Program-made: the position numbers and the translations under genes | Shown here: positions 19,746 to 29,552 of the stretch, in pieces | Layout of the letters: every line of letters starts with the position of its first letter | How positions within the stretch are numbered: the stretch's first letter is position 1 | NCBI GenBank assembly: GCA_947579605.1 | Contig: OX388305.1 | Span: forward strand, 35,105,542 to 35,169,541 | Origin: Athripsodes cinereus | Lineage: Eukaryota > Arthropoda > Insecta > Trichoptera > Leptoceridae | DNA: 64,000 nucleotides | Reading direction: 5' to 3' | The notes under the pieces: generated by a model | Database searches by the model: none | What the model was told of the DNA's origin: nothing | The model's input: only the letters and a program-made list of their open reading frames with translations

Positions 19746-20076
19746 TCTGGAAAACATGTTTCTATATTACTAAATTGTTAAATATTATCTCCTTACTTAC
19801 ATATTATATCTATATAGATATATTATTTATAGTATTGTTGTTCTATATAGTATCGTATAAAAATAACGTAAAGATGAATGGGAATTTGAGTCTATCCGCA
19901 GTAAAATAAGATAAATTTTTTCTCATGAAAACCTTGAATCCAAGAAAATGATACAAGAAAGCACATAAAGACATAACCCCTGTTTATATCACTATTATTT
20001 TATACTAGATAATGTTGTGTGTAAGGAAAATTCAACAGAATTATTTTGTTTTGCCTACAAAACATTTTGCCTTTGG
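19746..20076. other. Unassigned AT-rich sequence
   Basis: Nothing recognised. Confidence 0.4.
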
Positions 20077-20090
20077 GTATATACCTTATC

Positions 20091-20341
20091 CCGTGGAGCA
20101 CCCGGTAAAGAATTGGTCTCCCACTCTTCTTCATAAGTTTTCGAGTGTCCTGTAAAAGGCAGGTGTTCGAAAAAATTAAGACATTTTACATCTTCAATTC
20201 AGCGATGAGGCTTGCCACCCATCCTGAATGTCTTGATTTTATATTGGCACGAAGAGGACAGTTTGCATGTTTCTTACATGCAGCTGATCTGCTGGCTACC
20301 CCACTTGTGGGATATGCCGTGATGGTATAGTAGTAGTAGTA
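20091..20341 (+). mobile_element. SINE-C copy 3, full length with target duplication
   Basis: A 251-bp element from CCGTGGAGCACCCGG to a (TAG)n tail, flanked by exact 14-bp copies of GTATATACCTTATC at 20077-20090 and 20342-20355. The duplication and simple-repeat tail show mobilisation by target-primed reverse transcription. I see no convincing pol III A/B boxes, so it could also be the 3' end of an unknown LINE. Confidence 0.88.
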
Positions 20342-20547
20342 GTATATACCTTATCATACTCCTAGCCTGTTCCTAGAATTTAACAATAATATTATCATCT
20401 ACTAATGTCTACTTGATTAAAAAATTTAATAATGATAAAACATAATAAAAATAAAATTACCAAAATAATTATTTTCTTTCACGACATGAAAGCATGTGAT
20501 ATTCCAAATGTTAACTAATAGAATTTTATTAAACAATTCAACTCTAA

Positions 20548-20747
20548 NNNNNNNNNNNNNNNNNNNNNNNNNNNNNNNNNNNNNNNNNNNNNNNNNNNNN
20601 NNNNNNNNNNNNNNNNNNNNNNNNNNNNNNNNNNNNNNNNNNNNNNNNNNNNNNNNNNNNNNNNNNNNNNNNNNNNNNNNNNNNNNNNNNNNNNNNNNNN
20701 NNNNNNNNNNNNNNNNNNNNNNNNNNNNNNNNNNNNNNNNNNNNNNN
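20548..20747. other. Assembly gap (200 N)
   Basis: Exactly 200 N, probably a placeholder. It lies next to an inverted Penelope fragment, a structure that is hard to assemble. Confidence 0.95.
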
Positions 20748-20991
20748 GAAGTTAACCCCCCCACAAAAAGAATTTTTCTGTATGGTTTGTCATTAATGCT
20801 TTCATTTATTTTATTATTTTCACCGCAATAAATGTATTTTTTATACATGATATTATTTTGTTTTTTATGAACTAGTCTGTCTATGAGATCTGAGCTGTAC
20901 TTATTGTTGACCGCAATTTGTTTAATTAAATCAATTTCTTTTTTAAAGTTTGAAGGAGAAAGAGGAACTTTTATTGCACGATTTATCATCG
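20748..20991 (-). pseudogene. Inverted Penelope ORF fragment
   Basis: This is the reverse complement of 22800-23044 within the Penelope ORF, differing at about one position (Ala for Val in the RVIKVPLSPSNF segment). It abuts the 5' start of the full-length element head-to-head and runs into the N gap on its other side. The near-identity shows that the inverted and direct parts are of one recent origin. Inverted 5'-truncated pieces next to full copies are known for Penelope-like elements. Confidence 0.9.
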
Positions 20992-21022
20992 TGCATTGTA
21001 GAATATTTAAAAAACATTCAAA

Positions 21023-23482
21023 ATGTCTCGTAACTGTTACATAGTTAATCCTTCTAAAATAACTGATATTGTTAATGCCAGCACGGCAAAAAAAGGAAAA
21101 ATGTATACTCGACTAATGTGTAAATATCGAACAGCTTCTCTTAATATATATTTCAATCAGATGTGCTTAAAACATAAAGTCATACCGAACTATGTCAATT
21201 TAAAATCAAATCATCATACATCAACCGCGAATAAAATAGTGAATAGTGCTAAAGTGATGTGGGTTAAGGACGAATTAAAATCTTGGTTTTGTATTAGAGA
21301 CAATATTCAAATATATCTGAAAGTGCTTCATACAGAGTTGGCGAACATCTTTCATCCTGTTGAGTGGGACCTCTTCGATGATAAGGTAAGACATATTGCT
21401 AGTGAATGTGCCTTTAAAAAGAAACAAATTATTAAAAAGAAATTGTCAAACTTAATTAATTCTTCTAAAAATAGCGGCAGTAAGATTACAAATAACACTA
21501 CATTTTCGGATCATAAATTTTATAAAAGAGTGGAAAATTTATCTAATGTCACATTTAGTCCTAAACAACTTTCTTTGCTTTCAAAAGGGTTAAAATATAA
21601 TATAAATGATTCTTCACAACAAAATGTTGAAATTCTCGCAGTTGATACAGATTTAGCTCTTTATAAACAACCTGAAATTCACAAACACCAATGTTCGAAA
21701 ATATTGAAAGACCATATTAATTGTACTCCTTCACAACAGACATCGTCTGATTCAAAAACTGCTAACAGTATTAGAAAAACTGTAAAAGATAATAACTTAA
21801 CCATAACAAGGGCGGATAAGGGTAACACGGTTGTAATAATGCATAAATCTCAATATGTTGATAAAGTTAATGATTTCCTTAATAACGATTCCTTCGTAAA
21901 ATTAAATACAGATCCGACTAACAAGTTTCAAGATAAAGTGAAAAAAGCAATTAAAGATTGTCCAACTATATGTGGAAATTCAAAGTATAATAGGCTAATT
22001 GTCAATAATCCACAGCCTCCTAAACTATATGGTTTAGCGAAAATCCATAAAGATCATATTCCCATTCGTCCCGTATCTCCTTCATATTCAGCTCCCAATT
22101 ACAATGTTTGTGCGAAATTTGTATCAATGTTTAATTCATTAAATATATTCCACCCAATTAAATCCATCAAAAATAGTTTAGAATTAATAGATAAAATTAA
22201 TGATGTTAGTCTTCCTTCCAATAGCAAACTTGTATCGTTTGATATAGTAAATCTTTTCCCTAGTATACCTACTGATGAATGTAAAAATATTATACTTGAT
22301 TTACTTAATAATTCAAATTTGGATTCAAAAATTGTTAAAGAAATGTCTACCCTTTTGGAAGTTTGTCTGAGTCAAAATTATTTTCAATTCAATGGAACCA
22401 TTTATAGTCAAAATTCCGGATTAGCTATCGGCAGTCCCGCTTCTCCACTTTTCTCAGAAATATTTTTAAATCATTTAGAAAATAAACTTTTTAACAATGG
22501 ACATCCACTTCTTTCAAATATTATTGCCTGGCATCGTTATGTGGATGACGTAATAGTTATTTGGAATTGCAGTAATAGACAGTTAAATTCTTTTTTAAAC
22601 GTGCTCAATAATTTACACCACAATATTAAATTCACATTGGAACATAACGATAATAATGAACTAAGTTTCTTAGATTTGAATCTATCTATATCTGATTCTA
22701 AATGTCAATTCAACGTTTATAGAAAACCTAGTCATACAGATTGTGTAATTCCGGCAGACTCAGATCATCCGATTTCTCATAAACTAGCTTCTTTTCACTC
22801 GATGATAAATCGTGTAATAAAAGTTCCTCTTTCTCCTTCAAACTTTAAAAAAGAAATTGATTTAATTAAACAAATTGCGGTCAACAATAAGTACAGCTCA
22901 GATCTCATAGACAGACTAGTTCATAAAAAACAAAATAATATCATGTATAAAAAATACATTTATTGCGGTGAAAATAATAAAATAAATGAAAGCATTAATG
23001 ACAAACCATACAGAAAAATTCTTTTTGTGGGGGGGTTAACTTCTAAGATTACTGGCTCGTTACCGGACACTATTACTCCAGCATATTACACTAATAATAA
23101 ATTATCTAATTTGTTAAATAATAAAGATCCCACAGAACCCTTGCAAAAAAATGGAGTGTACACACTTAAGTGTGATGACTGCGATGCGACATATATAGGT
23201 ATGACCAAAAGAAATTTTAAAACTAGACTTAGAGAGCACGAACTTTGCCTTAAAAATAGTAATTATTCCGAGTTCGCGAATCATATAATTGAATTTGATC
23301 ACAATTTCGTAAAAACAAATAGTTCCTTTAAATATACAAATATTAATAATTATTTTAAACTATGTTCTTTGGAAACATTAGAAATTAATAAAGCTTTGAA
23401 TTCAAACGTAAATATTGTAAATAAAGTAATAAATCATTATAAATCACCTCTTCTCACAATGTTTACAATGCCTAATCCTTAA
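21023..23482 (+). CDS. Penelope reverse transcriptase with GIY-YIG endonuclease
   Basis: An 819-residue ORF starting at an ATG (MSRNCYIVNPSK). The N-terminal ~230 residues are basic and unassigned. Then the PLE RT series: TRADKGNTVVIMHKSQYVDK (~262), KLYGLAKIHKDHIPIRPVS (~334), SFDIVNLFPSIPTDEC (~404), SGLAIGSPASPLFSEIF (~465), catalytic YVDD (~505), LSFLDLNLS (~548) and VYRKPSHTD (~566). The C-terminus is a GIY-YIG nuclease: GVYTLKCDDCDATYIGMT (~710), RNFKTRLREHEL, and a conserved Glu in LETLEINKALN. RT plus C-terminal GIY-YIG is diagnostic of endonuclease-bearing PLEs. There are no stops or frameshifts and the length is usual, so it may be intact. It catalyses reverse transcription and target nicking of its own element. 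Confidence 0.95.
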   Translation: MSRNCYIVNPSKITDIVNASTAKKGKMYTRLMCKYRTASLNIYFNQMCLKHKVIPNYVNLKSNHHTSTANKIVNSAKVMWVKDELKSWFCIRDNIQIYLKVLHTELANIFHPVEWDLFDDKVRHIASECAFKKKQIIKKKLSNLINSSKNSGSKITNNTTFSDHKFYKRVENLSNVTFSPKQLSLLSKGLKYNINDSSQQNVEILAVDTDLALYKQPEIHKHQCSKILKDHINCTPSQQTSSDSKTANSIRKTVKDNNLTITRADKGNTVVIMHKSQYVDKVNDFLNNDSFVKLNTDPTNKFQDKVKKAIKDCPTICGNSKYNRLIVNNPQPPKLYGLAKIHKDHIPIRPVSPSYSAPNYNVCAKFVSMFNSLNIFHPIKSIKNSLELIDKINDVSLPSNSKLVSFDIVNLFPSIPTDECKNIILDLLNNSNLDSKIVKEMSTLLEVCLSQNYFQFNGTIYSQNSGLAIGSPASPLFSEIFLNHLENKLFNNGHPLLSNIIAWHRYVDDVIVIWNCSNRQLNSFLNVLNNLHHNIKFTLEHNDNNELSFLDLNLSISDSKCQFNVYRKPSHTDCVIPADSDHPISHKLASFHSMINRVIKVPLSPSNFKKEIDLIKQIAVNNKYSSDLIDRLVHKKQNNIMYKKYIYCGENNKINESINDKPYRKILFVGGLTSKITGSLPDTITPAYYTNNKLSNLLNNKDPTEPLQKNGVYTLKCDDCDATYIGMTKRNFKTRLREHELCLKNSNYSEFANHIIEFDHNFVKTNSSFKYTNINNYFKLCSLETLEINKALNSNVNIVNKVINHYKSPLLTMFTMPNP

Positions 23483-23553
23483 CAGGTGCAGCTATTGTTT
23501 TCAATTATTTTGTTTTTGTAGATGTTTTAACAAAAATATTAGTCAGTATTATC

Positions 23554-23593
23554 TCGCTCGTCAATGGTAAAGGTTTACCGAAATCGATCGCGA
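23554..23593 (+). ncRNA. Hammerhead-like fold in the PLE terminal repeat, core degenerate
   Basis: TCGC (23554-23557) pairs with GCGA (23590-23593); GGTAAA pairs with TTTACC (23566-23579); then GAA, the palindrome ATCGAT (23583-23588) and C. This is the hammerhead layout with stems I and II and a dimer-type stem III. PLE pseudo-LTRs are known to carry hammerheads here. However, the strand that should read CTGANGA reads TCGTCAA(T), so canonical activity is not expected. The copy at 63567-63600 (minus) has the same core. Confidence 0.35.
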
Positions 23594-23696
23594 TTTTAAA
23601 AAATCAAGTAACGGATGTGCATTGTAGAATATTTAAAAAACATTCAAAATGTCTCGTAACTGTTACATAGTTAATCCTTCTAAAATAACTGATATT
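23573..23696 (+). repeat. PLE right pseudo-LTR
   Basis: ACCGAAATCGATCGCGATTT through GTAACGGATGTGCATTGTAG and then 80 bp identical to the element's 5' end, including ATGTCTCGTAACTGTTACAT, stopping after ACTGATATT. The same 3' boundary is seen at 29552. Confidence 0.85.
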
Positions 23697-24644
23697 CTAA
23701 AATTTATAATAAGACTGCACTAAATAGACTTTTGTAAAATAAGTAAATCCGTATTTATATTAGTTATAGCTATTTATTCAAAGCTAAGCTTCTTCAGCAC
23801 TGCTTAGTTAAAAAATAAATAAGCAAGCAATCTTAAGATTTCAAACAAGATTTTCATAAAATGTTGTCTATTTCAGTGTGTAAATAACTATCTTATGTAT
23901 CTACAAATTTTGACAGTCTTTATCAAACCTTTCAATATTAATTATTTATTTATTTAAGTCAATTTGATGAAAATTATCAACAAAACTAAGAAGAGTGGTT
24001 CTGGACAGGTCTGGTATCACAGTTTATTTTTTATTGTATAATATCATCATTATTTGAGAAACTGTGGACTTGGATCTTACAAAAATGGGAATAAAAATCC
24101 AACTGAAATATAATACTGATATCCATTATTGATGTAGGTTATCTTCTTAAGGCCATCCACTCGTTTACAAGTGATTTAGTCCACTAGAGAACAACAAATT
24201 TCTAATTATTTTTTATGTTAAAAAGTAATCAAAATATCAAAATAAACCTTAATACCAAAACGGGGTAGTATAGAAATAGTTGAAATTGTGACAATACTTT
24301 ATTCGATGCATCGCACAGCTGTTCTTAACTATAATATTCAGCTAGGTACTATTATAACTAATTATGCCTATTATATTTCAATAATAAAGTGAATTCAGAA
24401 GTCTGAAACTTTTATTATTTGATTGCTTAAATGTAGTGAACGGAAATAGCCTTAGATTGGAAAAAAAAATACCTTGCTTATATTATTTTAATAATGCGAA
24501 TAACCTTTTATGGTTATAATAACCGAAAAGGCAAAAACAACCCAATTTTCAACAAAAGTGTCTTAAATATTCAAATAATTATTTATAAAAATATCAAAAA
24601 CTGGTGAATCGACGATTTTTTAAAAAATAAATATACTATAACCT
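23697..24644. other. Unassigned AT-rich sequence
   Basis: No recognisable gene or element end. Confidence 0.4.
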
Positions 24645-24975
24645 CACGCCGTGTCCCAGATGAGGTATATATTATATAGAGCTATCCTTACGTCCTACTT
24701 TCGTTTCCTCTACATTATCCAGTTTCTCATAAATTCTCGCCGATTTCTCTTACTCAACACGCGGTCGTCGCTTCTTCACACACCCTCTTTCAGATAAATA
24801 CATCATCTTCGTCATTCTTTCACTGTGCATTCACTTAACATGTCTCAACCATCTTAACTTGTTTACACGCATTCTGTTCACAACATTCCTCTCACATTCG
24901 CTCATTCTCCTGATATCCTCATTCTTCACTCTATCTCTATCTTGAAACGTTTTACCAGCCATTCTTCTTAATAAA
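24645..24975 (-). pseudogene. LINE C-terminal remnant (GHVER-type)
   Basis: In broken minus frames: KNEDIRRMSECERNVVNRM, VNKLRWLRHVK, MTKMMYLSERGCEEA and YIPHLGHGVRL. It aligns in order with the better copy at 32618-32965 (MNVNKLRWFGHVERINEDRM). It is the C-terminus of an RTE-like ORF2 with several frameshifts. A LINE tail with AATAAATACAT-like ends borders it. Confidence 0.65.
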
Positions 24976-25304
24976 TACATATTATAATTGTATATACAAA
25001 AATTACATCACAAACAAAAAACAATTGAAAGGAAAAAATATATATATTAAGAGTAGTTAGTTTGTTTTCCATATGAGAGAAATATTTCCGGTATACGATA
25101 TAATGATCACAAGGTATATTAGTTTTTTCTGTATTTGTGAATCAGTATTTCAGCTTCCAAAAATAATAAATAAGGCAAAAATAAAATAAATAATGTATCA
25201 TAATTTAGCAAACGGATTTCCGCCTCAGAATATAAATAATATTAGTGTATTTGATATAATAATTATATCTTTGTGAGATGACAACTAATTTAGTGATTAG
25301 ATAT

Positions 25305-25495
25305 ATTGAAGGAGACCCACCGTCCAACCAGATAGCTCCGAAATCTGGGAGCTCCCATTTATCCGATTAAATTTCTACACAAACAAATTTGTCCACACAA
25401 GAGGTGCCATGATGGGGAGCCTGAAAGACTGGTCGGCCAAAACCCCCACGAGCAGGATTTTTTCACCTACACTCCTTCGATGTCCCTCTAGCCGA
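25305..25495. repeat. Repeat D, copy 1
   Basis: ATTGAAGGAGACCCACCGTC, TTATCCGA-TAAATTTCTACA and AACAAATTTGTCCACAC-AG match 38213-38325 in the same orientation. The far end CTCCTTCGATG is roughly the reverse complement of the start, suggesting terminal inverted repeats and a DNA-transposon origin. Family unknown. Confidence 0.6.
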
Positions 25496-25629
25496 GAGAA
25501 GCATACACGTACGTAATTTAATAACAGTAAAAGCATTTCCAGATAAATAAGAGCAAGAAATAAAAAATACACATTAGACTTTTAAGAGGTTTAAAAGGTT
25601 AGCTTCAGATTCTTTTATATTGAAGCAAA

Positions 25630-25757
25630 CTACTACTATACCATCACAGCATATCCCACTGGAGGATAAGTGGGTTAACTAGCAGACCAGCTGCATGTAG
25701 CACACATGCTAAGCATCCTCTCCATGCCAACAAAACACTAAGATATTCAGGATGGTC
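25630..25757 (-). mobile_element. SINE-C, 3' half only, diverged
   Basis: CTACTACTATACCATCACAG through TTCAGGATGG is the reverse complement of the SINE-C 3' half. It is 5'-truncated. Confidence 0.7.
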
Positions 25758-25889
25758 AAAAATATTCTCATTGTATTCTTGATTTGAAATTAAATGAAAT
25801 GAAATGATTTTTTTTTATTTCCCTCCTTATCAACATTTGACAATTACATTATCATGGACATCACACTGTATTATCAGTTTTTTTTACTA

Positions 25890-26160
25890 TCACACCCTAT
25901 AATGGGCTCCCAATAATGATCCCAGACGAGCAAGCCAGAAGCAGCCCCTACAGGGACCAACCAATGGATAGATTATGTTACTCTTCGTAAAAGCATCAGA
26001 ATCCCATATCGGAGCGCCCCCGGCCCGCCCCCGGCCCGCCCGACCATGTGCATCACCAGTTGATTCACGCAAGATAAGCAAATTAAACCATCCCACTAAA
26101 TTGCTCTGTTCTGGGGCGGTGATTACAGTATTCCTTCTCAAAAAATTCAACCACAACTAG
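25890..26160. other. GC-rich anomaly, unknown
   Basis: A GC island with a direct repeat of GCCCCCGGCCC (26013-26038) lies inside a segment open on both strands (88 codons minus, 61 plus). The minus translation contains an RAGRGRAGG run. I recognise no protein or repeat family. It is compositionally unlike everything around it, so it may be a captured fragment or an old exon. Confidence 0.3.
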
Positions 26161-27009
26161 AATTTTTATGATACTAGTTATTTTTTTCTCCGTTGTGTTT
26201 GCCTTTTGGCATTATTACTGCATAGTCAGATTCTATAAACAGTCTGTCAATCCTCTACATATACGTACCTACTTATATTCCAATGATGTTAAGTGAAACT
26301 GTGGGAGGACCATTAATTTGTAAGCTGGACATTATTATAAATTTATTAACACCGAAAATCAGCGGGTAGAAGATTACTGTATCTTAAGTAGAAATAATAT
26401 CTGTCATTTTTACCCCCATTGTAGAAGTTACGTACACTACGAACCTTGAAAATATCTTTGAATATAATTATTTCTTGGATCATTAAAATTTAATTATTCT
26501 AATCATATTTTGAACCACTCTAGATTAAACATTCCAATTGATCACACACACACACCGATAGTCAATCTATTTGAATAGGTATTAACTAGATAGGTACCTA
26601 TTTTGTATATGATACACATATATTATGTGAACTTCTTTAAGAAGTGCACGGCACAGAGTTTCGACGCTTATGAATCGACTCAAGGCTTGGTTAAGAGTAC
26701 TCTTTAAACCTAGGTAACATTCGCAATTCTTCTGTGTCATGCTTTAAACATGACTTGAAATTTTTGATAGTTGTTTATATTATACTTACCTGGTTCAATT
26801 TGATAAACTTCCACTATTGACATCAATTTTTATACGGTTTTCATACAATTCCCGTGTTTTCAAATTGGAACGACGTCATCTGTTGTAGTTCAATGGAAAC
26901 AACATAGTTAGTAAAATCTAGTTCCCGGCATCCAATTGTGTCAAATAATTCATAAAAAAATTAAGTATTCTGTTGTTTTTCCATCAAATTATGATTACAA
27001 ACCTCATTT
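26161..27009. other. Unassigned AT-rich sequence
   Basis: An ACACACAC run at 26546 and AGGTACCTA words. No gene. Confidence 0.4.
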
Positions 27010-27075
27010 TCTAAACATCTAGACGTATTTTATTATTTATTATTACAATATACGGCGTGAGCCTTTTCCATGTAT
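27010..27075 (-). repeat. LINE 3' tail, family E
   Basis: On the minus strand: CATGGAAAAGGCTCACGCCG, then TATATTGTAATAATAAATAA. The GGCTCACGCC hairpin and AATAAATA end recur at 45150, 52590 and 54980. Confidence 0.55.
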
Positions 27076-27324
27076 AAAATATAATTAAAGAAATTGCATG
27101 ACAGACTGTACGTTTAAACAAGACAAGGAGTAATCACGAAAAAAGGACAATACAAAACAACAAAAAACAGTATCATAAATATAATACATAAGAACCATTC
27201 AATAAAACTTTTTAAAAATTAATTGATAAAAGACAATACTAGCAATAAGTCATCAAAAATTGGGAAATCATGTAATGAAGAAACTGGTATAATACCCGGT
27301 AAAATTAGTTTCCTCTCTTTTATT

Positions 27325-27418
27325 TTTGTGTTAGTACAGAGAGGTCAGCCATCAGGTACCCCCTCTTGTGAGATATGCCATGGTGGTATTATAGTTGTAG
27401 AAGTAATAAATAAATAAC
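27325..27418 (+). mobile_element. SINE-C 3' end, internally deleted
   Basis: GTGAGATATGCCATGGTGGT and TAATAAATAAATAA match the SINE-C end; the middle is missing. Confidence 0.55.
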
Positions 27419-27856
27419 ATTTTTTGATGGAATTTATATTCTACACTATAATAGAGAAAACAATATAAATGTTAATTTTATATTATTGGACTGCCAAAGG
27501 TAAGCCTGAGTGCCGGTAAGTTTCCGTATTCAACGGAAGCTGTATACTTTCTGATATAGGTACAAAAAGAATGTGTATATATTTATATTACACATATTTA
27601 AGTGTATGTATTAAAACTTTAGACTCTGATTTATTTAACCGTGAGCTTTTGCACAAATCCAGTTAGCACCTTGATAAGCTAACAACAGTTACGTATTTGT
27701 TTTTAAATTAAGTCAAATTCATCGTCAATTATTTTATGTTTGGATTCAATTGATTTAACATTAAATCATAGTGGTCGAGAAATGACATATCTAACCAAAA
27801 ACTGGTGTTATGAAAAAAATGACATATTAATAAATTCTGGAGCTTTATTTTTTTTT
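27419..27856. other. Unassigned AT-rich sequence
   Basis: Nothing recognised. Confidence 0.4.
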
Positions 27857-28172
27857 AACATGTATAGATAATTTATTCATACAGATCGAACTGGTCCCAA
27901 ACCAAGATATGAATCTTGTATTTTTAAACATGTATAGACAATTCACACAGATCGAGCTAATCCCAAACTAATATATGAATCTTGTATGATGAGTAGGTAC
28001 TAACGTGACAATACACATATATACGATGCACTAAACACACATACATGTAACTCCCAGATATAGGACGATTTGAAAAAGTACATTCTTCACTTTGCCCTGG
28101 CCGGTAATCTAACCCGGGACCTCGTAACTCAAAGGCATTAAGAGCGTTACCTCCACGCCACACCGGTCACCG
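27857..28172 (-). mobile_element. SINE-B copy with duplicated tail
   Basis: On the minus strand: a GGTGTGGCGTGGAGGTAACG A-box-like start, CCCGGGTTAGATTACCGGCC (a B-box relative), then the conserved tail TAGTTTGGGATTAGCTCGAT. The tail segment is present twice (27857-27919 and 27920-27985), so two tails abut or the 3' end was duplicated. Confidence 0.8.
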
Positions 28173-28744
28173 GAGACCGGTATTGGAAGACTTCTTACTG
28201 AAACTGATTCATGTAACAAGACCATTACTTACTAATGACCAAATATATTACCTACAAATTAGTATCATGTGTCAAATTCGAATAAATAAAAAAAATTGTG
28301 AATCAAAGTTTTTTTCGTTAAGTACGGAAGAAAATTGGAAGGATTCCATATTATTATTTGTTCATATTTTGTTGATACACTAATTAACTTCAAATGAACA
28401 ATACATATTATTATTATACAGTGTTTGGAGATCATCATTATATTATGTATACAAAACCATTATGTATAGGTATATCATCTAGATTAATATTTACATAATA
28501 CATTTGACTATTTGAACAACTGTTCATATTAGTTAAGTTGCAAATTAGTGTTTTCTGTATTGAATGTGCTCAGCATTTTAGATACTCATTTGAATTTAAC
28601 AAGAGTAATTTTTGATTCTGTGCCATACTAATTTGATTGTCTGTTGTTAAACTGTATAAACATGTATGTAGGACCTTGTAGTTGTTGTTTGAATATAATG
28701 GTTTAATGTAAACTATACTTAAAACTTTCTAGATAACTTACGAA
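28173..28744. other. Unassigned AT-rich sequence
   Basis: Nothing recognised. Confidence 0.4.
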
Positions 28745-28809
28745 TACAGTGGTACATCGATAAACAAGTTTAATTCGTTCCGCAACCTTGCTCGTATTTC
28801 AAATTCACT

Positions 28810-29165
28810 CAATCATCGCCCTCAATGCTCCTCTCGGAAGCACAGGGCAGAAACCAGCCTCCTCCATTCAGAGCGTATCTGCACCAATTGCGTCACCTCT
28901 TTCGACGACATTCCGTGCGCTCTGATATCGTTGTCATAGGAACACTGTATTGTGAAAGAGGGACGCCTGGGCCGACAGAACCCTTGCGGACGGAAGAACA
29001 GCGCTCTTTTTGGCCAACTATCATTGGGCATTCTCAGAACATGTCCCAGCCAGGACCATTGTCTCTCCTGTATTACGGAGAGACGGTGGTCCTGAGCCTT
29101 GGTTAAATGCCAAGACTCACAGCCATATAGAAGGATTGGGATGATGCACGTATTGAACAAGGGAC
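28810..29165 (-). pseudogene. RTE-type LINE fragment with internal deletion
   Basis: Minus frame: FNTCIIPILLYGCESWHLTK, then RLSVIQERQWSWLGHVLRMP, and DSWPKRALFF. In the intact family about 100 residues separate the YGCE-W block from the RLRWLGHVLRM block; here they are nearly fused, so the middle is deleted. The end VQIRSEWRRLVSALC is the usual C-terminus. It is inserted into the TA-flanked transposon. Confidence 0.75.
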
Positions 29166-29350
29166 ATTTTCAAATTACTCGTATCTTAAAGAAAATTTCC
29201 CCATTGAAATTAATTTTTGTCATTAATCGTTTCCAGCCCTCATAATGTCACGTCAGTTATTTTTGTTACGTGTTTTTGAAACGAAAAATGTATTTATAAA
29301 TGGCAAATATTGTACAAAAACATAATAAAAGAGAATGTAAAGAAATAAAC

Positions 29351-29552
29351 TAGTATCCTACAATTCACATCCGTTACTTGATTATTCAAATCGCGATCGA
29401 TTTCGGTTACCATTGAGGAGCTATACAATTGTAATACCGAAATCGATCGCGATTTAAATAATCAAGTAACGGATGTGCATAGTAGAATACTACAAAACAT
29501 TGAAAATGTCTCGTAACTGTTACATAGTTAATCCTTCTAAAATAACTGATAT
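29351..29552. mobile_element. Penelope terminal fragments in inverted head-to-head arrangement
   Basis: The arms 29351-29409 and 29436-29494 are reverse complements (about 59 bp, nearly perfect over the inner 43 bp) around a 26-nt centre. The right arm continues through ATGTCTCGTAACTGTTACAT and stops after ACTGATATT at 29552, the same 3' boundary as at 23696. So one insertion has an inverted and a direct copy of the pseudo-LTR. It lies inside the TA-flanked transposon. Confidence 0.85.

Larger units (their letters stand above)
20992..23696 (+). mobile_element. Penelope-like element (PLE) with partial terminal repeat
   Basis: The unit starts GTGCATTGTAGAATATTT, contains the 819-codon ORF, and after the stop has a ~210-bp terminal region whose last 80 bp repeat the element's own 5' start, including the ATG and first codons (23617-23696). 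This direct terminal duplication is the pseudo-LTR arrangement characteristic of PLEs. An inverted fragment lies immediately upstream (20748-20991). Confidence 0.88.

Noticed and set aside
20145..20330. A repeated 61-68 codon frame (SCKRQVFEKIKTF...) in several SINE-C copies
   Set aside because: It starts without ATG and recurs only because the SINE copies are similar; frame length varies with indels. No evidence of a protein.
23554..23593. Canonical, active hammerhead ribozyme in the Penelope terminal repeat
   Set aside because: The required CTGANGA strand is absent, so only a hammerhead-like fold is reported.
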